The notes under the pieces were generated by a model, which was not told the origin of the DNA, did not search any database, and saw only the letters and a list, made by a program, of their open reading frames with translations. The position numbers were made by a program, and so were the translations under genes. A stretch of 36,097 nucleotides of DNA from a virus, in IMG/VR virus record IMGVR_UViG_3300034682_000088, positions 1 to 36,097 of that record; one strand, given 5' to 3'. Below, piece after piece: positions 16,000 to 25,018 of this stretch (its first letter is position 1; each line of letters opens with the position of its first letter).

Positions 16000-16139
16000 G
16001 TGCAACCCAACTGCAAGACGAGCTGACCGCCTTGCTCGGCGATCTGGATGCTATTGACCTGACCCCAGAGGATCGCAGGCTGATTGCCAATCGGATTGAG
16101 CGCATGATGCCGGTTGAATATTCACCCGCCCAGCGTTAG
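15996..16139 (+). CDS. Small protein coupled to ant
   Basis: 47 residues (starts MSATQLQDELTALLGDLD, ends VEYSPAQR), with an ATG that overlaps the ant stop. It is acidic and helical, with two predicted helices separated by LTPEDRR, and has good codon use. It ends 46 nt before a strong terminator, so it is the last gene of the arc-ant transcript. I do not recognise it. A role as an accessory of the antirepressor is only suggested by coupling. Confidence 0.65.
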   Translation: MSATQLQDELTALLGDLDAIDLTPEDRRLIANRIERMMPVEYSPAQR

Positions 16140-16184
16140 CATCTCTCCATCGTCGGTCAGTCTGCATGCTGATCGCCCCATCTC

Positions 16185-16223
16185 AAAAGCCCCGAACGGT
16201 TCGCCGCTCGGGGCTTTTCTTTT
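16185..16223 (+). terminator. Rho-independent terminator of the immI-like operon
   Basis: An 11-bp stem (AAAAGCCCCGA, 16185-16195, with TCGGGGCTTTT, 16208-16218) and 12-nt loop are followed by a T-rich run to 16223. It ends the arc-ant transcript 22 bases before the giant gene's start, so the giant gene needs read-through or its own promoter. Confidence 0.88.
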
Positions 16224-16245
16224 GAATACAGCCGAGGCCACTCGA

Positions 16246-19200
16246 ATGGACAAGTACAGTCTCCGTGACGCATCCCTGCCACAACCGCTGCAATCTGACT
16301 CTCGAGGAAAGCAGTTCTGGGATGGCATCAACAGTCAGCTTTCATCACCGCCCGCAGCTGCGGCCCCAAAGCGAGACCTCGACACAGAATGGAGCGATTA
16401 TCCCAAGGCGGTAGGCGCTGGCGCGTTGGAGCTGGTCGGTGGCATTGGTGAGTTAGCGCGGGGCGTGATAAGTCACGGGAAAGAGAATGGGGGGAAGACT
16501 GCTTGGGGGAATGTTGCCTCTGCGATCACCCCCTTGATGAAAGGGGTTGCGGCAACAGGGGATTTAGCTCAATCCGGCGCGGATGCCTTGAACGAGAGTA
16601 TGAGCGCTGACGCCAAGGAGGCACTGGGACGCCGACTGGTCGATGAAACGCCAGAAGGCCGGTTGACCCTGGGGGATGGCGCAGGGGATATCGATGTCTG
16701 GGCGATGAAAATGGCGCAGGGCGTTGGCTCTTTGCTACCGACACTCGCCGCTGGCGGGGTGACTGGGGTGGCCGCCAAAGCCTCTATCGGCCGGGCTGTC
16801 ACTGCATCCATGGTCAAGCGTGGCGCGACCCAGGAGGTAGCCGAAGCGGTCGCCGCCAAGGCCGTGTCCAAAATTGCCACCGGCGCCGCCGTCACCACTG
16901 GTGCGACCGGGTCAGTCGGCAGTGCGGGGGTGAACACTCGTGACACCGTGCTGGGCATGAGCTTTGATGAGCTTTCCCGCAGCGATACCTTCCGCCAGGC
17001 ATTCACCCGCATCGACCAGGATCAGCAGACGCAACACCTCTCTGATGAGGAAAAGCTGTCGTTGGCCCGGGAGGAGACTGCCAATGTTGCCAGCCGAGCC
17101 ACCATGAGCGACGCCAAGGTGTGGGGCGCGGCGGCTGTCGGTTCCATGATGGGCGATGCCATGCTGTTCAAGATGCTGGCGGGCAAGGCGGCCACCGGTG
17201 GAGTGCTGAAAGGTGCTGCCAAGGGGGAGGCAGGTGAGGGTATCAGCGAAACCCTGGAGGATGGGGTGCAGCAATACGCCGTCAACGAATCCCTCAACGA
17301 GGTGGCCGCCGCTGATATCGACCCGATGAAGGGGGTCATGTCGAGCGCGATCGAGGGCGGCTTGATAGGGATGGGGACAGGTGGTGCGGTAGGTGCTGTC
17401 GGTGGGGCGCGAGGCGGTAAGCATGCCAGCCAGGAAGATGGCGTTGGGACCGGTCCGGTTGCAGAGCCTTCCGCGCCGGTGACGGAGGACGCTGCTGGTC
17501 CGGCAGTGGATCCGAACTTTGCATCTGCTCCACTGGAAGACGGCGAGCAGGCGCCCTCCGCCACACAGGCTGAGGGAGAGCTGAATCCGCTCGGCCCCAG
17601 TGGGAGCCAGTTCCCCGGTGTGTTTGAACGTGATCAGCGCGGCATCTTGCGTGTGAAGGGGGATGTTGATGCGCTGGCGTCATGGGCCGAGCAGGCCGAT
17701 ATGCCCTACATCACCGATGGTGATGGCATTGCAATCCCCGCCAAATATGCCAAGCAGGCAGAAAAGGCGATCAAAGGTTACCGGCCGGTTGCAGCCGAGC
17801 CGATGGCAGAGCCTGCGCCACTGGCCGATGTTGCTCCTGCTGCGCCACCTGCCGATATGCCCCGCTTCAGTCAGGTTGACCCCATTGCGGACGAGCCAGC
17901 GATCAAGCGGCAAGGGTTCGTCATGCGCAATGGCGATGGTCAATCGACTGGGGAGCCGGAGCCCTATGTCCGCCCGCAATCAGGGGATGAGCTGCTGCAT
18001 GAATCAAGTGCCAACTGGCAGGCTGGTCAGCCACATGCCGAGTCAGCACCAGTAGATCTGGAAGCGCTGCGCAAAGAGAGCGCCCAGCGCTGGCGCGACG
18101 GCAACAAGCCAGAGGCGGGCACGCCGGTTCGCACTGAGGAAGACACCGAGCAGGTGCTGAACGCATTGCGGGCCGAGGGGGTGAATGGCTGGGCCGGCCG
18201 ACAAGATCCCAAGCTGGATATGCCGAAGGGCCAGGAGTTTATCCCGCATGGCCCCCAAGCCGGGTTGCCGGCGGTCGTGGGTGATGGGGTACAACAGGCG
18301 GCCGGTAAAGCCAAGGGGCTCCCGCTATCCGATACCATCTTTGCAGGCGGCCCGAGCCACGGCGGCCAGGCGGATAATACCAACTATGCCCGTCCTCACC
18401 TGACCCGCGAGCAGGTCGATACCAGCATGGGCGAGCAGTCCACCCGCGATCCGCGCAGCCCGGTGGCGCAGTCCATCGAGCAGGCAGGCAGCGCCACCGA
18501 TTCGGTATTTGGCCCGCTCAAGTCGTTGCGCATCACCCGCAAAGGCAAGCCGTTCGCAACCGAGAAAGAGGCTGCCATGGCCAGCCGCAAGGGCCAGGAG
18601 ATGCCGGTGCCGCTCAATGGTGGCGGCTTTGGGGTAGCGGCTATCGGTGAGGTGCAACAGGCCCAAGCGCAGCAGGGCGCAGTCAAGCAACCGTCAAGCA
18701 ATTCGGCCCAGCAGGATCGCCAAGACGGAAAGACTGAGATCGCGCAAAATGGCATGGTGATCGTTCATGGTTCCGGCAATCCAGGCATGAGCGAGCAGGA
18801 TATTCAGATTGTCCGCGCAAGTGGTCAGAAGCAGGGCAAAAAGGGCCGTGTCTATGGTGGCTTCTATGGCACCAGCGAGCAGGACGCGCACCAAGCGCAA
18901 GCCTACGCCGATATGATGGGCGGCACGCCCACCCTGTACGATGTCAAGATTAAGCCTGGCACCAAGGTGTTGCACAAGCAGGGGGATATTACCCGCCTTT
19001 CTGAAAGCTACATCAACGAGTTGGTGAGTCAGGGATATGGTGTGGTCACCGGCACCGACCCGCGCGGCCAGACAGAGCATGTAGTTATCGACAAAAGCGC
19101 CGTAGCAAGCATGGCCCCGCGCGGCGCGCAAGCAACCCCGTCCCAAGTCAACGACACGAATGTCGCTGACATAAGGCAACCATCTGATCAGCCAGCCAAA

Positions 19201-22200
19201 AGCGTAAGCGCTGAAACAGTTCCGGCGCCGTCTGCCACCGCGGGCGAGGCCAGCCAACTAGCACCAGCCATCGATACCGGATACCGCGGGGTGATCCCCG
19301 TCAACCAACCACAGGCAGAGGTGAGCAATGAGCCAGTTACCCCAGTACCTGCAATCAGCAGTGAAGGACAACGCGATCAGCCTGGCGCAGGCGAACCTGC
19401 TGCAGCAGGCGCTGAACCAGCCATTACCGGATTCGCCGATGGAGCTGGAGCCGGAGATCGGGGAGATCTCGCTGCGCCTGCACCTGTACCTGATGGACAG
19501 CAGCAAGATGACCAAACACTGACAGCCCCGGCCACAGATGCCGGGGTTGCTGTTTCTGAGGTGGCGCAACCAGATCCGGTAGTGCCTGCACCTGTCGCCG
19601 CACCTACGCCATGGGCAGAGGCCATTGATAACCCGGATGGAACCATCACCTTGAAAGGTGATGTGCCGCTCATCAAGCAGTGGGCCAAGGATAGCGGCGT
19701 AAAGGCGATCCCGGGTAAGGGTGGCCTGGTAGTAGCCAAGTCGTTCACTGCCAAGGTGCGAGGCCTTACTGCTCCGGCCGCCAATGAGCCTTCGGCACTG
19801 GTCGAGGCTGCTCGAGGTGGGGTAGTTCCGGAGCCAACCGAGGTAGATCTTATTGATCGCGACTTGCTGAAGGAGCATGCCGGACGCTGGAAGTACCGAT
19901 CTGCTGTTGGGGCTGGCTGGTTTACCTCCAACACCAAAGAGGGCGCTATTGACAGGGCGCGGGAGGCCTACCGGAGGGCTTTCGAGAAGGGGGACCCCGT
20001 GCCGACTCGCGAGGAGCGCTGGGAACAGTCTGAGCGCGAGTTTGCTGGGCGCATGGACAACCGCTTTGGCGGGATGACCATAAATGAGTTGGAAAAACGC
20101 CACCAGAACCTCGGCGGTACCATTGCGGATTTGCAGTTGGCTGGCCGGCACGAGATGAATGGCAATGGCGGGCGTCGCACCGGTGCCGCAGTAGCCAATG
20201 AGGGGGCTCGTCAGGCAGGCCAAGAGAAGATGGATCTCGAGCGTTATATCCAGTTGCGCCGTGATCGAGAAGAGATGGCAGGCAGTGCGCCGACTCGGAT
20301 GATAGAGGAGGCCCGCGCCGAGGTTGCGCCCGTCGATGCCAGCACCCTGGCCGATGACGAGGCGATTGCAGTGGCCGATGAGCTGGGTCTGGAGCATGGG
20401 GATAACCCGGACGATGCCCGCTGGCGGCTGGATGGCGTCAAGCCACAGGTGCTGGCCGACACGGTTGATCGGGTGCGCAATCCTAGCCAACCAGCCAAGT
20501 TTGAGCGCAGCAAGGATAATCCCAATATCGTGGCGGCCCCGCCGGTGGAAGGCGAGCAAGAAACGCGGCCCAACCGGGTGCGGATGTCGCAGCAACGGGT
20601 TGCCGCCGTGGGCGAGCAGGCTGGCTTGACGGCGGATGAGGTTGCCGGGATTGTGTCGGATTTCAGGGCTGAGTATAAAGGGGCTCGGTCACTCGATTTT
20701 ATTGTTGGTCAAACTCAAGAGGATCTTTATGGACCAGAAGGCAGCCCCGAGCAAATCGGATGGAGCGACGGGGGATACCTCCCCGGCAAGCAGCAGGTCC
20801 ATCTCTTCGCCGACAGCATCACCCGCCGAGCGGGAAGGCTCGGTCAGGATATTCACCAAGGAGATGGGGGAGAAGGAGGGGTATCTGGAGATCCCGTTCT
20901 GGATCAGTCGTTCAGACCAGCGTCACGAGATGAACAGGGTGTGGGAGGCGCAGAAAGAGCAAAAGCGGAAGTCGTCACTACCTTACGTCATGAGGTCTTG
21001 GGCCACTACGGTCTGGACACGTTTACGCCAAGCGATAAAGAGGCCCTTCTCCAGAAGCTGATCGACGCCAAGCAGGAGAAATGGATCGCCCCAGTCTGGC
21101 AGCAGATTGCGGGCGATTCTTTTTATGGCAAGCAGAGCGCACTGCACCAGGCGGAAGAGGTGTTTGCTCATCTCGCCGAACGCGCGTTGCCCTCCCGCTC
21201 TATCCAGGCCTGGAACGACATCAAGACCCTGCTCAGCCGCCTGCTGCGCAAGGTGGGGCTGGTCAAGGGTCCCATCAGGGAGCACGAGCTCGATAGCCTG
21301 ATCAAGGCCGTTGGCAAGGGCATTCGCAGCGGTGAGCGCAGCCGCCAGAATATCCGGGGTGACAAGGAGGTGATCGGCAAGCAAGCCGATGAGCCAGCCA
21401 AGGATGACAAGCCTGAACGCATAATCCGCTTCTCCAAACAGGCTATGGCGCAGGGCGAGAAGCCAGCCAAGCACCTGACCCGCAAGGAGGCGGAGCTGGT
21501 AACCAAGGAGTGGTTCAAGCAGTACCGTGGAGCCAGTGGCATTGATGTGCAGATCCACGCCACCCAGGCAGAGCTGGAGAAGGCGCTGGGGCTGGCGGCA
21601 CAAGATGGCCTGATCCGCCGCGCCGCCTTTGATGATGACAGCGGAACCCTGCATGTGGCCGCGGATACCATCGCCAATCCCAAGCGGATGCGCGAGATCC
21701 TGCGCCATGAGGTGCTGGCCCACTATGGCCTGGCCAATGTCCTGGGTGACGGGGAATACACCAAGCTGATGAGCCGCCTCATCCAGTCCCAGAAGGACCC
21801 CAGCATGAAGCCGGTGTGGGATTGGGTAAACACCCATTACGCCGATGAGGACATCGGCACCCAAGCCGAGGAGGTGGTGGCTCATCTCGCAGAATTGGAG
21901 CAGGGGGCCTGGGGCCGTGGCTGGGATCGGGTCGTGGCCTGGGTCACCCGGGCGCTGCGTGCAGTTGGTTTTGTACCGGATGGCATCACGGCTGCCGAGA
22001 CCCGCAACCTGATCGAGGCGCTTGGCAAGAAGATGAAGCGCGGCGGCCCTGACAATGGCGGCCCGGATGGTGGCCAGAAGTTCAGCCAGGAAGCCGAGCG
22101 GCCAGCCCAGAAAGGCGGTATCAAGATGAGCCAGGCCAGTACCGCAGCTGATGCGGCCATGGAGAAGCTCAACCTGGGCCCCAAGCCCGACATCATCGAC

Positions 22201-24705
22201 AAGACCAAGGCCAGCCTGAACAAGCTCCGTCAAGTTGACCGAGGCGTGGTCAGCTCATGGATCGATCGCGTCATCAAGAAAGCCAACACCGAGGTGCTCG
22301 ACGCGCTGGCCCCCATCAAATACGCCGAGGAGGCTGCCGGCATTACTGATGCCGCAGACTCCGGTTATGTGGCGGCACGGATGGCGACGGGGGCCGCCTC
22401 CACCATGCAGGCGACCATGCTCTATGGTCTGCCGGAGTGGAATGACGGGGTGATCCAGCGCAAGGCGGGTACCGGCGAGAAAGACGCGCTGCTGGGCATC
22501 TTTGCCGACCTGGGAGCTGATCTGCACAACTGGCTTGGCTGGATGGCTGGTCACCGGGCGGAACTGCTGATGGCGCAGGGCAGAGAGAACCTGCTCGATG
22601 CCAATGACATTGCGGCGCTCAAGGGGCAAGGCAAGGGCAAGGAGGCCAAATTCCTTGATGCCAAAGCCCGCTGGAACCGCCTCAATGCCGCAACCCTGGA
22701 CCTGGCACAAGAAGCTGGGCTCTTCACCAAAGAGGCGCGGGCCGAGTTTGAAAGCGAATGGTACATCCCGTTCTTCCGTGAATCAGATGACGGCGACGTG
22801 ATCGCCCCCTTCAAGACGAAGGGCATTGCCAACCAGAACGCCGGTATCAAGAAGCTCAAGGGCGGGGAGGCCAACACCAACGACCTGCTCGAGAACATCT
22901 TCACCTCCACCTCCAAGCTGATCGACGCGTCCATGAAGAACATGGCGGCCCAGAAGACGGTTTGGAACCTGGCGGATACCGGCATCATCGAGGTCATTCC
23001 GAAGCCAAACAAGATGGATTACCAGGCCCTTGCCAATGGCAAAGACAGGATCATGGTCAAGCTGGAGGGGGAGGACTACATGATCCGGGTTGAGGATCCG
23101 GACCTCTATCGCGCTATGACCTTCTTCGACCGCAAGCCGTTCGGCGCCATGGTCAATGTGGCGGCCAAGGCCAAGCGCCTGCTTACTGCTGGGGTCACTG
23201 CATCTCCCGAATTCATGCTGCGCAACTTCCTGCGCGACTCACTCTCCAGCTGGGCGATCAGCAAAGACGGCTTCAGGCCGGTGATCGACTCCATCAAGGG
23301 GGTGAAAAAGACCCTGGCGATGGACGGCAGTACCATTGATGTGATGTTCAGCGGAGCCTCCTTCCTGGGCGGCTACGTGAATGGCAATGACCCAGAGGCG
23401 ATGGCCGATACCGTGCGTAAGTCGCTGCGACGCAAGGGGATGACGCCCGAGCAAATCGCCCGCTACGAAAAGAGCATTATCCGCAACGCCGCTCAGGCAA
23501 AGGGCGTGGTTGCCAATGCGTGGGAGAAGTACAACCGCTATGGCGAGGCTTTCGAGAATGCCAACCGCGAGGCGGTCTATGCCGCAGCCATCAAGGCTGG
23601 CAAGAGCCACGCCCAGGCGGCGTTCGAGTCGAAGGACCTGATGGATTTCTCCATGCTGGGTGCCTCACGCACCATGCAGGTCATGACCCAACTGCTGCCG
23701 TTCTTCAATGCCCGGGTGCAAGGTCTAGGCAAGCTGACCCGCGAACTGCGGGACAACCCGAGAGCCATCGCCAAACGTGCAGGCATGATCACGGCTGCGA
23801 GCCTGGCTCTGCTGGCCGCCAACTGGGACGATGAGCGATACGAAGAGCTGCCGGATTGGGACAAGGATACCAACTGGCACTTCTTTGTCGGCGATCAGCA
23901 CTTCCGGATCCCCAAGCCGTTCGAGATTGGGGTGTTGTTCGGCACCATCCCGGAGCGCATGGTGCGCGCCATGGGCGGGAAGGACACTGGCGCGCAACTC
24001 GGCAAGGCGATAGCCAGGGCGGTCGGTGAAACGTTCGCGCTCAACCCCACGCCGCAGATCGTCAAGCCGTTGGTGGAATCCTACTTCAACTACGATGCCT
24101 TCCGTGGCATCCCCATCGAGAACGCGCAGGACCTCGCAGTGCAGGCGGAGGCTCGCTACAACGAGCAGACCAGTCTGATGATGCGTGAGCTTGGCGAAAC
24201 CCTGGGTATGTCACCCAAAAAGCTGGAGCACCTGCTGATCGGCTACACGGGCACCATCGGCAGTTACGTGATGGCGGCGGCCGATGGCCTGATCCGGGCC
24301 GGCACGCCCGGGGAGTCTGCAAGCTGGCGCGCCGATGAGATCCCGCTGGTGAAGGCCGTGTACCGAGGCAGCGGCCCTGCCAAGTCCACTCAGCACATGG
24401 AGGAGTTCTACCGGATGCTGAACGAGGTGAACCAGCTCAAGCGCACCGTTGATCAGTACCGCAGCGAAGGGCTGACCGACAAGGCAAACGAGCTACTGGA
24501 AGAGCAGGGCGGGATCCTGAAGTCGCGCCGAAGCCTGAGTCGAACCCAGCAGCAAGTGCGTGTGGTACGCAACAGGATTGAGCTGATCCAGCGCGACCGC
24601 ACAATGACAGCAGAAGAGAAGCGCCGGCGCATCGATGAGATGCTGGCCCGCCGTAATGACCTAGTGTATCAAGCGGTAAACAAGAACAAGGCGAACTGGG
24701 AGTAA
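16246..24705 (+). CDS. Giant polyvalent internal virion protein
   Basis: 2819 residues from ATG 16246 (GAGG 8 nt upstream). The frame opens at 16114, but that stretch holds the terminator. In order: a Gly/Ala-rich hydrophobic part with an EGISETLEDG motif (about 60-430); two related 60-residue modules (about 453-515 and 1120-1178: VKGDVDALASWAEQ and LKGDVPLIKQWAKD); an ART-like domain (about 838-952: VHGSG at 841, GGFYGTS, TEHVVID); two metallopeptidase-like units, each a DF/VQI strand region, then RHEVLGHYGL (H1582) or RHEVLAHYGL (H1821), then AEEVxAHLAE; and a large helical C-terminal region (from about 1960) of the type known from polyvalent proteins (I believe LPD38). Such proteins are packaged and ejected with the DNA. 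Two internal stretches code better in the +1 frame. Confidence 0.88.
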   Translation: MDKYSLRDASLPQPLQSDSRGKQFWDGINSQLSSPPAAAAPKRDLDTEWSDYPKAVGAGALELVGGIGELARGVISHGKENGGKTAWGNVASAITPLMKGVAATGDLAQSGADALNESMSADAKEALGRRLVDETPEGRLTLGDGAGDIDVWAMKMAQGVGSLLPTLAAGGVTGVAAKASIGRAVTASMVKRGATQEVAEAVAAKAVSKIATGAAVTTGATGSVGSAGVNTRDTVLGMSFDELSRSDTFRQAFTRIDQDQQTQHLSDEEKLSLAREETANVASRATMSDAKVWGAAAVGSMMGDAMLFKMLAGKAATGGVLKGAAKGEAGEGISETLEDGVQQYAVNESLNEVAAADIDPMKGVMSSAIEGGLIGMGTGGAVGAVGGARGGKHASQEDGVGTGPVAEPSAPVTEDAAGPAVDPNFASAPLEDGEQAPSATQAEGELNPLGPSGSQFPGVFERDQRGILRVKGDVDALASWAEQADMPYITDGDGIAIPAKYAKQAEKAIKGYRPVAAEPMAEPAPLADVAPAAPPADMPRFSQVDPIADEPAIKRQGFVMRNGDGQSTGEPEPYVRPQSGDELLHESSANWQAGQPHAESAPVDLEALRKESAQRWRDGNKPEAGTPVRTEEDTEQVLNALRAEGVNGWAGRQDPKLDMPKGQEFIPHGPQAGLPAVVGDGVQQAAGKAKGLPLSDTIFAGGPSHGGQADNTNYARPHLTREQVDTSMGEQSTRDPRSPVAQSIEQAGSATDSVFGPLKSLRITRKGKPFATEKEAAMASRKGQEMPVPLNGGGFGVAAIGEVQQAQAQQGAVKQPSSNSAQQDRQDGKTEIAQNGMVIVHGSGNPGMSEQDIQIVRASGQKQGKKGRVYGGFYGTSEQDAHQAQAYADMMGGTPTLYDVKIKPGTKVLHKQGDITRLSESYINELVSQGYGVVTGTDPRGQTEHVVIDKSAVASMAPRGAQATPSQVNDTNVADIRQPSDQPAKSVSAETVPAPSATAGEASQLAPAIDTGYRGVIPVNQPQAEVSNEPVTPVPAISSEGQRDQPGAGEPAAAGAEPAITGFADGAGAGDRGDLAAPAPVPDGQQQDDQTLTAPATDAGVAVSEVAQPDPVVPAPVAAPTPWAEAIDNPDGTITLKGDVPLIKQWAKDSGVKAIPGKGGLVVAKSFTAKVRGLTAPAANEPSALVEAARGGVVPEPTEVDLIDRDLLKEHAGRWKYRSAVGAGWFTSNTKEGAIDRAREAYRRAFEKGDPVPTREERWEQSEREFAGRMDNRFGGMTINELEKRHQNLGGTIADLQLAGRHEMNGNGGRRTGAAVANEGARQAGQEKMDLERYIQLRRDREEMAGSAPTRMIEEARAEVAPVDASTLADDEAIAVADELGLEHGDNPDDARWRLDGVKPQVLADTVDRVRNPSQPAKFERSKDNPNIVAAPPVEGEQETRPNRVRMSQQRVAAVGEQAGLTADEVAGIVSDFRAEYKGARSLDFIVGQTQEDLYGPEGSPEQIGWSDGGYLPGKQQVHLFADSITRRAGRLGQDIHQGDGGEGGVSGDPVLDQSFRPASRDEQGVGGAERAKAEVVTTLRHEVLGHYGLDTFTPSDKEALLQKLIDAKQEKWIAPVWQQIAGDSFYGKQSALHQAEEVFAHLAERALPSRSIQAWNDIKTLLSRLLRKVGLVKGPIREHELDSLIKAVGKGIRSGERSRQNIRGDKEVIGKQADEPAKDDKPERIIRFSKQAMAQGEKPAKHLTRKEAELVTKEWFKQYRGASGIDVQIHATQAELEKALGLAAQDGLIRRAAFDDDSGTLHVAADTIANPKRMREILRHEVLAHYGLANVLGDGEYTKLMSRLIQSQKDPSMKPVWDWVNTHYADEDIGTQAEEVVAHLAELEQGAWGRGWDRVVAWVTRALRAVGFVPDGITAAETRNLIEALGKKMKRGGPDNGGPDGGQKFSQEAERPAQKGGIKMSQASTAADAAMEKLNLGPKPDIIDKTKASLNKLRQVDRGVVSSWIDRVIKKANTEVLDALAPIKYAEEAAGITDAADSGYVAARMATGAASTMQATMLYGLPEWNDGVIQRKAGTGEKDALLGIFADLGADLHNWLGWMAGHRAELLMAQGRENLLDANDIAALKGQGKGKEAKFLDAKARWNRLNAATLDLAQEAGLFTKEARAEFESEWYIPFFRESDDGDVIAPFKTKGIANQNAGIKKLKGGEANTNDLLENIFTSTSKLIDASMKNMAAQKTVWNLADTGIIEVIPKPNKMDYQALANGKDRIMVKLEGEDYMIRVEDPDLYRAMTFFDRKPFGAMVNVAAKAKRLLTAGVTASPEFMLRNFLRDSLSSWAISKDGFRPVIDSIKGVKKTLAMDGSTIDVMFSGASFLGGYVNGNDPEAMADTVRKSLRRKGMTPEQIARYEKSIIRNAAQAKGVVANAWEKYNRYGEAFENANREAVYAAAIKAGKSHAQAAFESKDLMDFSMLGASRTMQVMTQLLPFFNARVQGLGKLTRELRDNPRAIAKRAGMITAASLALLAANWDDERYEELPDWDKDTNWHFFVGDQHFRIPKPFEIGVLFGTIPERMVRAMGGKDTGAQLGKAIARAVGETFALNPTPQIVKPLVESYFNYDAFRGIPIENAQDLAVQAEARYNEQTSLMMRELGETLGMSPKKLEHLLIGYTGTIGSYVMAAADGLIRAGTPGESASWRADEIPLVKAVYRGSGPAKSTQHMEEFYRMLNEVNQLKRTVDQYRSEGLTDKANELLEEQGGILKSRRSLSRTQQQVRVVRNRIELIQRDRTMTAEEKRRRIDEMLARRNDLVYQAVNKNKANWE
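19328..19522 (+). CDS. Candidate gene nested in the giant gene, +1 frame
   Basis: 64 codons (MSQLPQYLQSAVKDNAISLA, then an amphipathic helix, ending LYLMDSSKMTKH) with AGAGG 6 nt before the ATG and its own TGA. Third positions are G or C in 56 of 64 codons. In the giant frame over the same bases only 21 of 65 are, against about 80 % in ordinary parts of the giant gene. The giant frame here gives only a Pro/Ala/Gly linker. This is the signature of coding selection in the nested frame. It is either an independently translated small protein or an older gene overrun by the giant frame. Confidence 0.6.
   Translation: MSQLPQYLQSAVKDNAISLAQANLLQQALNQPLPDSPMELEPEIGEISLRLHLYLMDSSKMTKH
19526..19548 (+). 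terminator. Terminator-like hairpin inside the giant gene
   Basis: A 7-bp GC stem (CCCCGGC, 19526-19532, with GCCGGGG, 19540-19546) and 7-nt loop are followed by TTGCTGTTTCTG. It begins 3 bases after the stop of the nested gene. It resembles the intergenic terminators at 76 and 5488, both followed by GTTTCTG. The T run is imperfect, so termination may be partial. Confidence 0.5.
20729..21061 (+). CDS. Second candidate nested gene, +1 frame
   Basis: 110 codons from an ATG with AAGAGG about 6 nt upstream. The best-looking part is EKEGYLEIPFWISRSDQRHE and the charged helix NRVWEAQKEQKRKS. Over about 20843-20992, 39 of 50 nested-frame codons end in G or C, against 17 of 50 in the giant frame, which here is a Gly/Glu-rich insertion absent from the second metallopeptidase unit. 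After about 20990 the giant frame again looks normal (HEVLGHYGL), so the nested tail is probably over-run. The start could also be ATG 20864, but its Shine-Dalgarno is too close. Confidence 0.45.
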   Translation: MDQKAAPSKSDGATGDTSPASSRSISSPTASPAEREGSVRIFTKEMGEKEGYLEIPFWISRSDQRHEMNRVWEAQKEQKRKSSLPYVMRSWATTVWTRLRQAIKRPFSRS

Positions 24706-24729
24706 GGGGGAATAGCGGCCCTGGCTGAG

Positions 24730-24769
24730 CCTCTGTGATAGGGGTAATCTGGGGCCTTTATCGCAGAGG
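24730..24769 (+). promoter_or_regulatory. Inverted repeat before the small membrane-protein gene
   Basis: CCTCTGTGATA (24730-24740) pairs with TATCGCAGAGG (24759-24769) in 10 of 11 positions, with an 18-nt loop. The right arm contains the AGAGG that would serve as Shine-Dalgarno for the ATG at 24779, so the fold could hide the ribosome site. It lacks a T run. A weak terminator for the giant gene is the alternative. Confidence 0.4.
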
Positions 24770-24778
24770 GCCCTGACC

Positions 24779-24982
24779 ATGTGGATACTGTTTGCTCTGA
24801 TAATGATGGTGGTGGCACTGAAAGCTTTTAGTTTCAGCTTCACCCTGGCACTGATACCCTTTGCGGCCGGTTGTTGGTGCTTCAGTAAGTCCAGTCGCGA
24901 TGACATGGACACCTTCATGGCGTTCAGTTTCTTCGCTGTCTTGATAGGGTTTGCGTTGAACTTTCTCATTAGTATCTGGTGA
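24779..24982 (+). CDS. Small membrane protein
   Basis: 67 residues. Two or three hydrophobic segments are visible: about 2-30 (ILFALIMMVVALKAFSFSF and on) and about 47-66 (AFSFFAVLIGFALNFLISIW), with a short polar loop (SKSSRDDMD) between. It sits in the b-region-like gap between late genes and attP, where lysogenic conversion and superinfection-exclusion genes are common. Holin-like activity is also possible, but no endolysin is next to it. A terminator follows at 25019. Confidence 0.65.
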   Translation: MWILFALIMMVVALKAFSFSFTLALIPFAAGCWCFSKSSRDDMDTFMAFSFFAVLIGFALNFLISIW

Positions 24983-25018
24983 TATTTTGGCAGGGATTTA
25001 GAGAAAGGCACGACACTG

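Noticed and set aside
20983-22233. A 416-codon open frame on the - strand within the giant gene
   Set aside because: Antisense to the metallopeptidase-like units, whose motifs are clear on the + strand. The same applies to the 445-codon minus frame at 19258-20595.
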